DNA from: Oceanospirillum sediminis
GTDB taxonomy: Bacteria; Pseudomonadota; Gammaproteobacteria; Pseudomonadales; Halomonadaceae
DNA length: 39,761 bases
Direction: 5' to 3'
NCBI RefSeq assembly: GCF_014164585.1
Contig: NZ_JACJFM010000044.1
Location: 1 to 39,761 of the forward strand
The translations under genes were made by a program, and so were the position numbers. This document shows, piece after piece, positions 17,144 to 26,738 of this stretch. Position 1 is the stretch's first letter. Every line of letters starts with the position of its first letter. The notes under the pieces were generated by a model. It was not told where the DNA came from. It did no database searches and saw nothing but the letters and a program-made list of their open reading frames with translations.

Positions 17144-18211
17144 ATGAGTAATAGGCATGTAGATCAAAATGCGCCTGTCGACAGCCAGCGCCGGGAAGCC
17201 CTGAAGCGTCTGGGGCAGGGCTGTTTGGGCTTGAGGTTGGGATTAGGATTGTGGTTAGGCCTGGGCCCAGGTGCGGCGTATGCAGTCACTCAAGTGCAGG
17301 ATCGCAACCCGACACGCCCTCACTCTACTCCTAGGCCTATGCGGGTGATCACCCTGTTTCAGGGCGCAACGGATACCGCTGTGGCTTTGGGGATCAGCCC
17401 CCTGGCCGTAGTGGAGTCCTGGCGGGAAAAGCCGGTCTATCCCTATTTACGCTCAGCTTTGCCCGATGTCACCGTAATTGGCCTGGAGACTCAGCCCAGC
17501 CTGGAAGATATCGCACTGTTAGAACCTGATCTGATTATCGCTTCACGCTTTCGCCATCAGAATATTGCTCCCCTGCTACAACAATTAGCCCCGGTATTGA
17601 TGCTGGAGCAGATCTATGAGTTCAAGGAGACCGTGCGCCGGATGGGGCAGGTTTGCCAGCGTGAGCAGCAGGCCCGCTGGTTACTGGAGCAGTGGCAGCA
17701 ACGAGTCAGCGAGATCAAGCAGCAGATGAAGCAGGTCTTTGGTGATCAACCACCAACGGTATCGGTATTGGATATTCGTTCTGATCATCTGCGCAGCTAT
17801 CTGCCCACCAGTTTCTCCGGCTCCGTATTGACTGAGCTGGGTTTTGCCTGGAGCGAGGTCAGCCAGCAAGCCAGCGGTGTATCCATCAAGGTGACCAGTA
17901 AAGAAAGTCTGCCTGTGGTGAATGCTCAGCTGTTTTTTGTCTTCCTACGCGCCGAAAGCCCTGCGGTACAGCAGCATTACCATGCCCTACAACAGCACCC
18001 TATCTGGCAACGAATGGAAGCTCCCCGTAAGCAACGAATCCGTGAGGTGGACGGCATCGCCTGGAGCCTGTCCGGCGGCATTCTGGGTGCCAACCGTATT
18101 CTGGATGATGTTGCACAGATGCTGCAGGAGGCACAGTCTGATCCCCCAGAAGCAACCCTGACCGGGATAAACACTATGGGATCTGCTACCCGTGACGGGA
18201 TAAAAGTATGA
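17144..18211 (+). CDS. FecB-like periplasmic ferric-siderophore-binding protein with Tat-type leader
   Basis: The 355-residue protein has a twin-arginine-like leader: [11 protein letters not shown] around residues 14-24, then an unusual Gly/Leu-rich hydrophobic core ([13 protein letters not shown]) and a probable cut after AYA, residue 47. The mature part is a class III (FecB/FhuD-type) binding protein with [36 protein letters not shown] and a C-terminal [16 protein letters not shown]. It would carry the ferric siderophore to the two permeases encoded next. A Tat export route would suit a protein folded before export, but the hydrophobic core and arginine context need a predictor. The stop overlaps the next start (ATGA). 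AGGAAGAG lies upstream. Confidence 0.88.
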   Translation: MSNRHVDQNAPVDSQRREALKRLGQGCLGLRLGLGLWLGLGPGAAYAVTQVQDRNPTRPHSTPRPMRVITLFQGATDTAVALGISPLAVVESWREKPVYPYLRSALPDVTVIGLETQPSLEDIALLEPDLIIASRFRHQNIAPLLQQLAPVLMLEQIYEFKETVRRMGQVCQREQQARWLLEQWQQRVSEIKQQMKQVFGDQPPTVSVLDIRSDHLRSYLPTSFSGSVLTELGFAWSEVSQQASGVSIKVTSKESLPVVNAQLFFVFLRAESPAVQQHYHALQQHPIWQRMEAPRKQRIREVDGIAWSLSGGILGANRILDDVAQMLQEAQSDPPEATLTGINTMGSATRDGIKV

Positions 18212-19218
18212 ACAGCGCAAGAGAAAGAAGCCCCCTGATCAAGCTGATCCTGCTAGCAGGAGTGTTAGTGTTTGCCATGCTGTTAAGCCTGATGACAGGG
18301 GCTCGCTGGATTCCTCTAAGCGACGTTATCGCAGCCTTTATCCAGCCTGACGCCATGAATATCAACCATATTCTGGTCTCCAGCACCCGTTTGTCCCGCA
18401 CCCTGATGGCGGTTGTGGTCGGTGCCAGTCTGGCAGTAGCCGGGGTGTTGATGCAGGCGCTGACCCGCAACCCTCTGGCCTCACCGGGATTGTTTGGCAT
18501 CAATGCCGGTGCCGCTTTTATTATTATTCTCTTCAGCACCTTGTTTACTCTGACCTCCCTGCAGGCCTGGCTATGGTGCGCCTTTCTGGGGGCAGCTCTG
18601 GCCGGATCTCTGGTCTGGCTGATTGGCAATATGGGCCAGGGACGAATGAACCCTTTGCGTATTGTATTGGCCGGAGCGGCGATGACAGCACTGTTTTCAG
18701 CTTTCAGTCAGGCACTGCTCGTCGTCAGCCAGGAGGGGTTGGATACGGTAATGTTCTGGTTGGCAGGCTCTCTCACCGAGCGCAGCCTGACTCTGGTTTG
18801 GCCATTAATGCTGTTAAGCGCGTTAGCTTTGGGCCTGGCTCTGATCTGTGCCCGACAGGTCAATGTACTCAGCGCCGGAGAAGAGATCGCTATCGGTTTG
18901 GGGCAACGTCTTGGGCTGATACGCCTATTGCTGGGCATACTGATTATCGTGCTGGCCGGTAGTGCTGTAGCCCTGGCCGGTAGCATCGGCTTTATCGGTT
19001 TAATTGTACCCCATATGGTACGTAAGGGGTTATCCATTGACCATCGCTGGTTATTACCCGGTTCGGCACTGGCGGGGGCCACCTTGCTGCTGCTGGCCGA
19101 CCTGGTATCCCGCGTTGTGATCTTGCCGCAAGAAGTGCCTGTGGGGGTGATGACGGCATTACTGGGTGCACCTTTCTTTATCCTATTAGCCCGTCGCCGG
19201 GGAGCACACTATGCCTGA
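18208..19218 (+). CDS. FecCD-family iron-siderophore ABC permease (first)
   Basis: The 336-residue inner-membrane protein has about nine to ten helices and the FecCD motifs [40 protein letters not shown] and [19 protein letters not shown]. The last segment is the cytoplasmic coupling region that contacts the ATPase. With the second permease it forms the heterodimeric channel. Its start overlaps the preceding stop by four bases and its end overlaps the next gene by eight, so the four transport genes are translationally coupled. Base composition is clearly richer in G+C than most of the window. Confidence 0.93.
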   Translation: MNSARERSPLIKLILLAGVLVFAMLLSLMTGARWIPLSDVIAAFIQPDAMNINHILVSSTRLSRTLMAVVVGASLAVAGVLMQALTRNPLASPGLFGINAGAAFIIILFSTLFTLTSLQAWLWCAFLGAALAGSLVWLIGNMGQGRMNPLRIVLAGAAMTALFSAFSQALLVVSQEGLDTVMFWLAGSLTERSLTLVWPLMLLSALALGLALICARQVNVLSAGEEIAIGLGQRLGLIRLLLGILIIVLAGSAVALAGSIGFIGLIVPHMVRKGLSIDHRWLLPGSALAGATLLLLADLVSRVVILPQEVPVGVMTALLGAPFFILLARRRGAHYA

Positions 19219-20242
19219 AGAGATCATCTGGCGCTGGGGACCGCTATCCCGCCGCATCAACCCGGTTACAGGCTATCGACTGGCCTGGGCTACAGTGCTG
19301 ACGCTGTGTGTCGTTATGACCTCCCTGTCGCTGGGTAAGGTGATATTAAGCCCCTGGCAGGTGCTGGATATTCTGGCCTCTGCTGAAACCGGCGGCGTAC
19401 ATTTTATTGTTGAGCAGCTACGTTTACCCCGCACCCTGATGGCCTGGTTAGTGGGAGCGGCTCTGGCGGTGTCCGGGCTGATTCTGCAAAGTATTGTGCG
19501 CAACCCTTTGGCTTCCCCGGATCTGCTAGGGATCACCAGCGGTGCCAGTGCCGCAGCGGTGCTCTATCTGGCATTTTTCAGTCTCACCTTAGGATCTAGC
19601 GGGTTGCCGTTAGCCGCGATGGCTGGAGCAGGATTAGCGGCTGCTGCCATCTATCTGCTGGCCTGGCAGCAGGGTGCATCGCCGTTACGTCTGGTTCTGG
19701 TGGGAGTCGGTATTTCAGCTCTTCTGGCAGCAGTCACCACATTTTTACTGGTGTTTAGCCCATTATCCACTACGTTGTCCGCTTATGTCTGGCTTGCGGG
19801 CAGTGTTTATGGCGCCACCTGGCAGGAAACACAAACTTTGAGTCTCTGGTTATTGGTGCAAATCCCTTTGTTGATTTTTCTGGCCCGTCAGGTGATGGTT
19901 CAGCAGTTGGATGATAGTCTGGCCCAGGGGATAGGTGTCAGAGTGCAGTGGCTAAGAGCTTGTTTATTATTTGCCAGTGTTGCCCTGGCAGGCACTGCAG
20001 TGGCCTGGGCCGGAGGCGTTGCTTTTGTCGGCCTGATCGCCCCCCATATTGCCAAAAAGCTGGTGCCACCGGGCTTTGCCGGACAGGCGGTGATGAGCGC
20101 TCTGGTGGGGGGCTTACTGGTGCTGGTAGCAGACCTGATTGGCCGCACCCTGTTTTTACCCGCTGATCTGCCTGCCGGTATTTTTGTTGCGGCGCTGGGC
20201 ACGCCTTTTTTCCTCTATCTGTTAATTAAACAGCGTCATTAA
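19211..20242 (+). CDS. FecCD-family iron-siderophore ABC permease (second)
   Basis: The 343-residue inner-membrane protein repeats the FecCD pattern: [40 protein letters not shown] and the coupling segment [20 protein letters not shown]. It pairs with the preceding permease; both copies have diverged as usual for FecC/FecD pairs. Eleven bases separate it from the ATPase gene, with an AAGGA ribosome site between. It belongs to the same G+C-rich block. Confidence 0.93.
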   Translation: MPEEIIWRWGPLSRRINPVTGYRLAWATVLTLCVVMTSLSLGKVILSPWQVLDILASAETGGVHFIVEQLRLPRTLMAWLVGAALAVSGLILQSIVRNPLASPDLLGITSGASAAAVLYLAFFSLTLGSSGLPLAAMAGAGLAAAAIYLLAWQQGASPLRLVLVGVGISALLAAVTTFLLVFSPLSTTLSAYVWLAGSVYGATWQETQTLSLWLLVQIPLLIFLARQVMVQQLDDSLAQGIGVRVQWLRACLLFASVALAGTAVAWAGGVAFVGLIAPHIAKKLVPPGFAGQAVMSALVGGLLVLVADLIGRTLFLPADLPAGIFVAALGTPFFLYLLIKQRH

Positions 20243-20253
20243 GGATATCGAAT

Positions 20254-21045
20254 ATGAGCGCAATCACCAGCCAGGGCCTGACCCTAAGCTATCAGGACAG
20301 CGTGATCATCGATCAATTGAATGTGTCCGTGCCCAAGGGTAAGGTGACCGTACTGATCGGAGGCAATGGCAGTGGCAAGAGCACTCTGCTGAAGTCTTTT
20401 GCCCGCTTACTGAAGCCACAACAGGGCACTGTGTTGTTAAACGGCGTCGATATTCAGCGCAAAGCCACTGCGACAGTGGCCCGTGAGCTGGCGATACTGC
20501 CTCAAACCCCAGTCGCCCCGGAGGGAATCAGTGTACGCCAACTGGTGGCTTTAGGCCGCTATCCCTATCAAAGCTGGTTACAGCAGTGGTCCGATGAGGA
20601 TGAAACCATGGTCAATCGGGCGCTGGCACGTACGGGCACGCTGGAACTGGCCGATCGACCCGTGGATTCACTCTCTGGTGGTCAGCGCCAGCGGGCCTGG
20701 ATCGCTATGACTCTGGCGCAGGATACAGATATTGTAGTGCTGGATGAACCGACTACTTTTCTGGATCTGTCCCATCAGATGGAGGTGCTGGAGCTGTTGC
20801 GGGAGTTAAACCAGCAAGAGCAGAAAACCATCGTTATGGTGTTGCATGATCTGAACCTGGCTTGCCGTTATGCTGACCAGATTCTGGTCGTACATGAACA
20901 GACCATTTACGCTCAGGGTACGCCCGCAGAGGTTCTGACTGAAGAGCTGGTGAAGACGGTGTTTGATCTGAACTGCCGTATTATTCCTGATCCTTTCTTT
21001 GATACCCCTTTATGTATTCCTTTTGGTCGGGAGAAGATTGAATAA
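20254..21045 (+). CDS. FecE-like iron-siderophore ABC transporter ATPase
   Basis: The 263-residue ATPase has Walker [10 protein letters not shown] (36-44), a Q-loop around LPQTPVAP (82-89), the signature LSGGQRQR (140-147), Walker B VVLDEP (161-166) and the switch histidine in [13 protein letters not shown]. This is the FecE/FhuC group that energises uptake through FecCD permeases. It closes the four-gene transporter cassette. Its TAA shares one base with the ATG of the ferric reductase gene, implying that release of iron in the cytoplasm is co-expressed with import. Confidence 0.95.
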   Translation: MSAITSQGLTLSYQDSVIIDQLNVSVPKGKVTVLIGGNGSGKSTLLKSFARLLKPQQGTVLLNGVDIQRKATATVARELAILPQTPVAPEGISVRQLVALGRYPYQSWLQQWSDEDETMVNRALARTGTLELADRPVDSLSGGQRQRAWIAMTLAQDTDIVVLDEPTTFLDLSHQMEVLELLRELNQQEQKTIVMVLHDLNLACRYADQILVVHEQTIYAQGTPAEVLTEELVKTVFDLNCRIIPDPFFDTPLCIPFGREKIE

Positions 21046-21854
21046 TGTCTCTCTTACCATATTCCAGAGAGTCTGTTTCCCATCAGCCAGGTTTCTGCGA
21101 ACAGGAATGGGCAGTACTGAGTGGAAACTTCCGTCTGAAGGTGTTTGAGGACAGAGATCGGCGGGCGATCAGGGCCGTGGATCTGCTGGATGAAAATAAT
21201 TGTCGCCAGCTACTGGATCAGTTGACGCCTGTTCTCTGCTCTCCTAACCGAGCCGTGACGGCTTCTCTGCTGGCCAAGAGGATCGCTTTTCTGACTACTG
21301 GTGCCTGTTTGTATTCCATGTCGGTTTACAATAAAGGGCTGCTAATGTCGCCAGATAACAGCTGGATTGAATATGGCCATGACGATGGCCTCTGGACCTC
21401 CTGTATGCCACTGCGTTCTATTGAGCCGTTGATTTATGCTCCGGGACAAAGAAATGACTGGCGGGAAACACTGATAAAGACACTGTTTGCTGATCTGCTG
21501 GCACCTTTATGGACTGTTCTGCATCAGGTGAGTGGTATCTCGCTCAGGATCCTGTGGGAAAACACAGCAGTACGGGTTTACTCTCTGTATGAGCGCAAAA
21601 TGGATAATGTCACTGATGAAGAGACATGCCAGCAGGCACAGGCTGATTTTGACTGGTTATTAAACAAGGCTTCACCAGAATTATTTACCGCCAGCTATAA
21701 CCCCTTGCAGCGATTCCGTCAGCCAATTTGTCAAACGGATAAAGGAGCCGTTCGCTTTCGTCGAACCTGTTGCCTGTATTACAAGACAACGGAGCCAAAG
21801 GAATACTGTTCTGCCTGCTCTTTGTTAAAGCCCAGACCTGGAAAAATATTATAG
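21045..21854 (+). CDS. FhuF-like siderophore-iron reductase
   Basis: The 269-residue protein ends with four cysteines, Cys242, Cys243, Cys255 and Cys258 (CC-x11-C-x2-C), the hallmark of FhuF-type 2Fe-2S ferric reductases, which reduce imported ferric siderophore in the cytoplasm and release Fe2+. The body (FLTTGACLYSMSVYNKGLLM, LFADLLAPLWTVLHQVSGIS) fits the loosely conserved FhuF/IucA-C-terminal fold. No signal peptide or membrane helix is evident. It is translationally coupled to the ATPase gene. Unlike the genes before it, its base composition is close to that of the rest of the chromosome. The exact family member is uncertain, but the role is well supported by context. Confidence 0.82.
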   Translation: MSLLPYSRESVSHQPGFCEQEWAVLSGNFRLKVFEDRDRRAIRAVDLLDENNCRQLLDQLTPVLCSPNRAVTASLLAKRIAFLTTGACLYSMSVYNKGLLMSPDNSWIEYGHDDGLWTSCMPLRSIEPLIYAPGQRNDWRETLIKTLFADLLAPLWTVLHQVSGISLRILWENTAVRVYSLYERKMDNVTDEETCQQAQADFDWLLNKASPELFTASYNPLQRFRQPICQTDKGAVRFRRTCCLYYKTTEPKEYCSACSLLKPRPGKIL

Positions 21855-21910
21855 ACAGTCTGAAGTGTCAGTGTTGAACTTGCTTGATATGATCAGAATC
21901 AGAATAAAAA

Positions 21911-21939
21911 GGACATCCGACAGAAAATTGCAGATGTCC
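21911..21939 (-). terminator. Intrinsic terminator of the molybdoenzyme gene
   Basis: GGACATC (21911-21917) pairs with GATGTCC (21933-21939). On the minus strand the stem is followed by TTTTT, which makes a good terminator for the leftward gene ending at 21964. It may also stop transcripts from the reductase gene. Confidence 0.7.
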
Positions 21940-21963
21940 TGATCTTAACTTTAAAAGCTGTTT

Positions 21964-24285
21964 TTATTGGTCCTGGCTTTCCGAAATGGGTGGCTCAAAT
22001 GCCTTAACTTCTGGTAACTCACCTTCAAAGCGTTTTAATTCAACCAGTGCCGACTGAGCAGCGGGTCCCTGCGACAATCTGGAAGTGCGATAATCGTGAG
22101 TCAGTACATTAGGATTACCATGACGATCCTGATGGGCGCTATGATTCAGATCCGGATCGTACCAGGCTCCGGTCCAGAGAAAGACCACACCAGGTCGGAC
22201 TGTATCTGTGACTCTTGCCCCTGCCAGACATTGCCCACGCTGATTATGCAGTACAACAATATCACCATCAGAAATCCCCCGTGACCGGGCATCATCAGGA
22301 TGAATTAATACCGGCTCCCGGCCTTTAATTTTTTTACTCTTTGAATAAGCACCTTCATCTAACTGGCTGTGCAGGCGAGTTTTGGGCTGACCTGATATCA
22401 GATGCAATGGATGCTCACTGGAGGCTGCTCCCAACCACTCTCTTGGTGGTATCCAGGTAGGATGCCCCGGACAATCCGGATAGTTAAAACCTGCGATTGT
22501 TTCTGAATACAACTCAATTTTACCGCTGGGCGTTTTCAGGGCGTGTGCCTGTGGATCTTTGCGGAAATCCTCCAGATAAACGGCATCTGGTGCCGGATCA
22601 TCAAAATAAAGAATCTCTCCCTGCTGGAAGAAATGATCCAGTTCTGGCAGATCATAACCGGCTCTGTCCGCTTTCATTTTTAGATTGGACCACATCTTTT
22701 CCAGCCATTGCTGCTCTGTCATGTTATTGCTGAAACTGGTGTTTAATCCCAGGCGTTTTTCCAGTTCACAGTAAATCTCATATTCTGTACGGGACTCAAA
22801 CTGAGCCGGTATCTGTTGTGGCATAGGAATAACCGCTCTGTCCTGAGTGCCTGCACCAATATCATTGCGTTCCAGTGACGACGATACCGGTAGTACGATA
22901 TCGGCATGTTTGGCGGTGGCGGTCCAGTTGATCTCATTAACGATGATGGTTTCTGGCTGCTGGAAAGCCTGGCGTAACCGGTTCAGATCCTGATGGTGAT
23001 GGAACGGATTACCGCCAGCCCACCAGACCATTTTAATATTCGGGAAGGTCAGCTCTTTACCGTTGTACTGATAACGGGTGCCCGGATTAAGCAGCATATC
23101 CGACACCATAGCCACAGGGATAAAAGCACTGACATCATTTTGTCCCTGGGCCAGAGATGGCCAGTGAATAGGGCGGTCAACAACGCCAATACTGGCATCG
23201 GCAGCATAACCCATACCAAAGCCACCACCCGGTAAACCGATCTGCCCCAGCATAGTGGCCAGAAGGACTGTCATCCACAGAGGCTGTTCACCATAGTCGG
23301 CACGCTGCAGGCTGACCGCCGTACAGATCAGGGTTCTTTTACCTGTCATCTCATGGGCCAGAGCAACAAGGCGTTCAGCAGGAATATCAGATAGCTCTGC
23401 TGCCCATTGAGCATCCTTGACCACACCATCTGTTTTTCCTAGCAGATAATCCGCTACTTTATCGAAACCCACGCTGTAACGCTCAATAAATGCTTTATCG
23501 TACAGGTCGTGTGTTAACAGAGTATGGGCCAGAGCCATCATAATCGCGGTATCTGAACCAGGCTTTGGCGCCAGCCATTCAGCATTCAGCTCTTCCAGTG
23601 CATCGGTTTTTAACGGGCTGAAATTAATAAACTCGACCCCGGCTTCTGCACAGGCCAGCAGATCCCCCCGAAGTTTGTGTTGAGCAATACCACCTCCTGA
23701 TACCTGAGCATTACGCAAAGGAATACCACCAAACATCACCACCAGCTCGCCTTCTGCTTTAACGGTGGTCCAGCGCGTAGCCTGTTTAATATGCTGGTTA
23801 AAATTGCCGACGATATAAGGCAGTAGCACTATAGCTGCGTTATAGCTGTAGTTACCTTCTGAGCGGACAAAGCCGCCAATACTGTTCAGAAAGCGTTTAA
23901 GCTGTCCCTGAGCGTGGTGAAAACGTCCGGCACTGGACCAGCCGTAAGAACCGGCAAAAATAGCGTTATTGCCATATTCTGTTTTTACCCGCTGCAACTC
24001 AGCGGTAATCAGCTCAAAAGCTTTATCCCAGCTGACTTCAACAAAGTGTTCCTTGCCTCGCTCGCCATTGGTTTTCCCCGGACCATTACGCAGATAGCTT
24101 TCCCTTACTGCAGGTCTGCGAATACGGGACTGGCCGGACAAAGCACCTGGAATATTGTCGTTAATTTTTGATGGATCAGGATCGTCCGGATGGCCCTGCA
24201 CTTTTAACTGGCCATTTTCCACTGTCACAATGCCCGGCCCCCAGTGATTTGCTGTGATGCCATTTTTTACTGTTGTTTTGCTCAT
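21964..24285 (-). CDS. bisC: Molybdopterin-dependent S/N-oxide reductase, biotin sulfoxide reductase-like
   Basis: The 773-residue enzyme is of the DMSO reductase family with the Ser-ligand group motif AGSYGWSSAGRFHHAQ (residues 111-126); Ser118 is the likely molybdenum ligand. Further motifs are MFGGIPLRNAQVSGGG, WWAGGNPFHHHQDLNRL and LVVMFGG near 190, which bind the bis-MGD cofactor. There is no Tat leader and no N-terminal 4Fe-4S cysteine set, so it is cytoplasmic. Length and the RFHHAQ form suit biotin sulfoxide/methionine sulfoxide reductase (BisC) more than periplasmic TorA. TorZ-like TMAO reductase is the alternative. A LysR gene lies 171 bases upstream in the same direction. Confidence 0.82.
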   Translation of the reverse strand: MSKTTVKNGITANHWGPGIVTVENGQLKVQGHPDDPDPSKINDNIPGALSGQSRIRRPAVRESYLRNGPGKTNGERGKEHFVEVSWDKAFELITAELQRVKTEYGNNAIFAGSYGWSSAGRFHHAQGQLKRFLNSIGGFVRSEGNYSYNAAIVLLPYIVGNFNQHIKQATRWTTVKAEGELVVMFGGIPLRNAQVSGGGIAQHKLRGDLLACAEAGVEFINFSPLKTDALEELNAEWLAPKPGSDTAIMMALAHTLLTHDLYDKAFIERYSVGFDKVADYLLGKTDGVVKDAQWAAELSDIPAERLVALAHEMTGKRTLICTAVSLQRADYGEQPLWMTVLLATMLGQIGLPGGGFGMGYAADASIGVVDRPIHWPSLAQGQNDVSAFIPVAMVSDMLLNPGTRYQYNGKELTFPNIKMVWWAGGNPFHHHQDLNRLRQAFQQPETIIVNEINWTATAKHADIVLPVSSSLERNDIGAGTQDRAVIPMPQQIPAQFESRTEYEIYCELEKRLGLNTSFSNNMTEQQWLEKMWSNLKMKADRAGYDLPELDHFFQQGEILYFDDPAPDAVYLEDFRKDPQAHALKTPSGKIELYSETIAGFNYPDCPGHPTWIPPREWLGAASSEHPLHLISGQPKTRLHSQLDEGAYSKSKKIKGREPVLIHPDDARSRGISDGDIVVLHNQRGQCLAGARVTDTVRPGVVFLWTGAWYDPDLNHSAHQDRHGNPNVLTHDYRTSRLSQGPAAQSALVELKRFEGELPEVKAFEPPISESQDQ

Positions 24286-24456
24286 AGTCAGGTGAGCTCC
24301 TTACATCTGATGTTATCGGGCAATGCCAGGAATAACGGGTTATCTGATCAGAGATGATCGCCAGGCGATCAGGGCTTCAAAGTAGCGGATGAGGTTACAC
24401 CAAAGTTGGATAATCCGGAAAAATTAAACGATGGGCTGATAGTAAATAGCCCTGTT

Positions 24457-25317
24457 TTAATCATTGTTGGGTGAATCTGATATTTTTTGGCAGAACTGGT
24501 TTGCTAGGGTTTGTATACCGTCTTCCAGTGGGGTGTCTTTTTTATAAAACAGCGAGATATGTATCCGGGACTGGCTACCAGTCAGTGGTTCTACTGTCAG
24601 AGAGTCTTCGTAGCGGCTGTTTTCAACCATATTACGCCCTATGACTGTGTAACCCAGACCCGCAGCGACACAGCCCAGAACGCCATCGACGCTGCTCATC
24701 ACCATGCGTTGTTCATTATCCAGTCCCATTTCCTGCTGCCAGATCAGTGCGGCTCGTCGATAACCACAGCCCTCGCCACGAACAAACATAATAGGTTCAA
24801 AACACTGATCATTAGGAGTGACGCGTACCATTTGTTCAGACACCACGGGAATAGACAGAATATCGGATCGATGGCCGTGAATTCCGGCAAAAGCGCAATC
24901 GATCAGGTTGTTCTGTAAGGCTGTGATCAGTTCACCGCTGGTCGCGGTATGAATACGCGGCTGAATATGAGGGTAGTGTTTACGCAGTTTTTTCAGAATA
25001 GCGGGCAGATGCACGGCAGCGAAGGTTTCTGGTGTGCCTATCACCAACTCATAATGACCGGCATTCATGCTCAGAGCATGGCGAGCCTGCTTTTCCAGAT
25101 GGAGCATCTGACTGGCGTAATCATAAAGAATACGTCCATCAGAAGTGAGTTCCAGTTTACGGCCTTTCAGGCGGAATAATCGGGTACCCAGTTCATTCTC
25201 CAGACGCTGAACACGGGCGGAGATATTGGATTGCACGGTATGCAGTTTTTCAGATGCGCCTTTTATACCGTCTTCATCCACGATGATTTTAAAAGTTCTG
25301 AGAGCAACCAGTTCCAT
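24457..25317 (-). CDS. LysR-family transcriptional regulator
   Basis: The 286-residue protein has the LysR helix-turn-helix at residues about 1-60 (LRTFKIIVDEDGIKGASEKL, then QSNISARVQRLENELGTRLF) and a two-lobe effector domain from about 90 (LVIGTPETFAAVHLPAILKK). It lies between the molybdoenzyme gene (same strand) and a divergent MFS gene, and the short 125-bp divergent gap suggests that it controls the transporter. Whether it also acts on the reductase is unknown. Length is slightly short but normal. The effector cannot be predicted. Confidence 0.9.
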   Translation of the reverse strand: MELVALRTFKIIVDEDGIKGASEKLHTVQSNISARVQRLENELGTRLFRLKGRKLELTSDGRILYDYASQMLHLEKQARHALSMNAGHYELVIGTPETFAAVHLPAILKKLRKHYPHIQPRIHTATSGELITALQNNLIDCAFAGIHGHRSDILSIPVVSEQMVRVTPNDQCFEPIMFVRGEGCGYRRAALIWQQEMGLDNEQRMVMSSVDGVLGCVAAGLGYTVIGRNMVENSRYEDSLTVEPLTGSQSRIHISLFYKKDTPLEDGIQTLANQFCQKISDSPNND

Positions 25318-25334
25318 AATACTTCTCTTTTTTT

Positions 25335-25347
25335 GAAGTAAATCTTC
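25335..25347. promoter_or_regulatory. Possible LysR-type operator in the divergent gap
   Basis: GAAG-TAAAT-CTTC is a small inverted repeat 18 bases before the LysR start, in the LysR/MFS divergent region. LysR proteins bind interrupted dyads in such gaps. The dyad is short and could be chance. Confidence 0.3.
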
Positions 25348-25442
25348 TTAATTATTCGATTGTAGCGTGCTTTTGACTTTTTTAACCTTGGACCTCAGTT
25401 CAAGTCTGTTTTCAGACAGAAGAGATCAGTAGGAGAGCGGCT

Positions 25443-26738
25443 ATGAGTTATCAGGCACAAACCAGAGAGCTTGAATTATCAGAAAATGAGCCAAAAGAGG
25501 GGTGCGATACGGGACAGCGTAAAATAACAGCAGACCAGGCCAGAGTATTATTTTCCGGCATCTGTACCCTGATCGTTACCGTAGGTGTGGCCCGTTTTGC
25601 CTACACTACGTTATTGCCGGTTATGCAGCAGCAAACATGGCTGAATGAGGCCTCAGGCGGCTGGCTGGCAACGTCGATTTATCTGGGGTATATGTGTGGT
25701 GTGCTGCTGGCAGCCAGTACTAACAGTCTGGAACGCAAATATCGTTTGCTGCGTTTATACCTGGTGTTATCTGTACTGACCTCGGTGGCGATGGCCTGGA
25801 CAGATGATCTGATTCTGTGGTCTGTGCTCAGGTTTATTGCCGGTGTCTGTGGTTCAGGAGGGCTGATTCTGTCTTCCGGCCTGATTCTGAAGTGGCTGAT
25901 AAAACATCGCTATCCGGGAGAGCTGGGTATTCACTTTTCTGGCGCCGGACTCAGTATTGCCGGGGCTGCTTTGCTGGTAGAAGGCATGTCTGCGTTTGAT
26001 CTGAACTGGCAGGAACAATGGATCGGTTTTGCTGTGATGGCAGCGGTGTTTGCGATACCGGCCTGGTTCTGGTCACCCCATCCGGGGCCGGACAATGCCG
26101 GAGCGACGGTTGATACCTCTGATGACAGGCCGCCCAGCCGAACATTTTTCCTGCTGATGCTGGCAGCGTATTTTTGCGCCGGTTACGGCTATGTAGTGGA
26201 TGCCACTTTTATTGTCGATATTGTGGAGCGTCAGGAAGCGCTGACAGGTCAGGGGCAGATTGTATTTTTACTGATCGGGCTGGCGGCCACTCCGGCGGTG
26301 ATTTTGTGGGACAGAGTTGCCAGACGCACTGGTTATGTTAAAGCGCTACTGATGGCTTATTTGCTGCAGATTGCAGGAATTATCCTGCCGGTGCTGGATA
26401 ACTCACTGACAACCGTTATGTTCAGTGCTTTATTGTTTGGCGGGACGTTTATGGCCAGTGTCAGCCTGGTACTGACTATGGCCGGGCGTATGTACCCCAG
26501 TAATCCGGCAAAGATGATGGGGAAGATGACTCTGGCGTATGGTGTCGCCCAAATTGTGGCGCCGGTACTGACTGGCGTACTGGCACAGAGCAGTGGTCAT
26601 TATGATACCGGGTTATATATTGCGGCGGTCGTGGTTTTTATCGGTAGCTTATTGCTGATGGGGTTGCTGTACCTGGAACAGAAAGAATCCAGAGATGAGG
26701 TAATCGCTGAAACGATGGTGTGCTGTCAGCAGAAATAA
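25443..26738 (+). CDS. YbfB/YjiJ-family MFS transporter
   Basis: The 431-residue protein has an N-terminal cytoplasmic tail of about 30 residues and twelve predicted membrane helices. The GVARFAYTTLLPVMQ segment in the first helix is characteristic of the YbfB/YjiJ branch of the major facilitator superfamily. FIAGVCGSGGLILSSGLILK and a C-terminal LAYGVAQIVAPVLTGVLAQ agree. Members are exporters of uncertain substrate; some sit beside LysR regulators, as here. AGGAGAG lies just before the ATG. The gene is divergent from the LysR gene and appears monocistronic. Confidence 0.85.
   Translation: MSYQAQTRELELSENEPKEGCDTGQRKITADQARVLFSGICTLIVTVGVARFAYTTLLPVMQQQTWLNEASGGWLATSIYLGYMCGVLLAASTNSLERKYRLLRLYLVLSVLTSVAMAWTDDLILWSVLRFIAGVCGSGGLILSSGLILKWLIKHRYPGELGIHFSGAGLSIAGAALLVEGMSAFDLNWQEQWIGFAVMAAVFAIPAWFWSPHPGPDNAGATVDTSDDRPPSRTFFLLMLAAYFCAGYGYVVDATFIVDIVERQEALTGQGQIVFLLIGLAATPAVILWDRVARRTGYVKALLMAYLLQIAGIILPVLDNSLTTVMFSALLFGGTFMASVSLVLTMAGRMYPSNPAKMMGKMTLAYGVAQIVAPVLTGVLAQSSGHYDTGLYIAAVVVFIGSLLLMGLLYLEQKESRDEVIAETMVCCQQK

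Noticed and set aside
17224-17271. Telomere-like GGTTAG-type run
   Set aside because: It is the coding sequence for the Gly/Leu-rich leader core, with no true tandem repeat unit.
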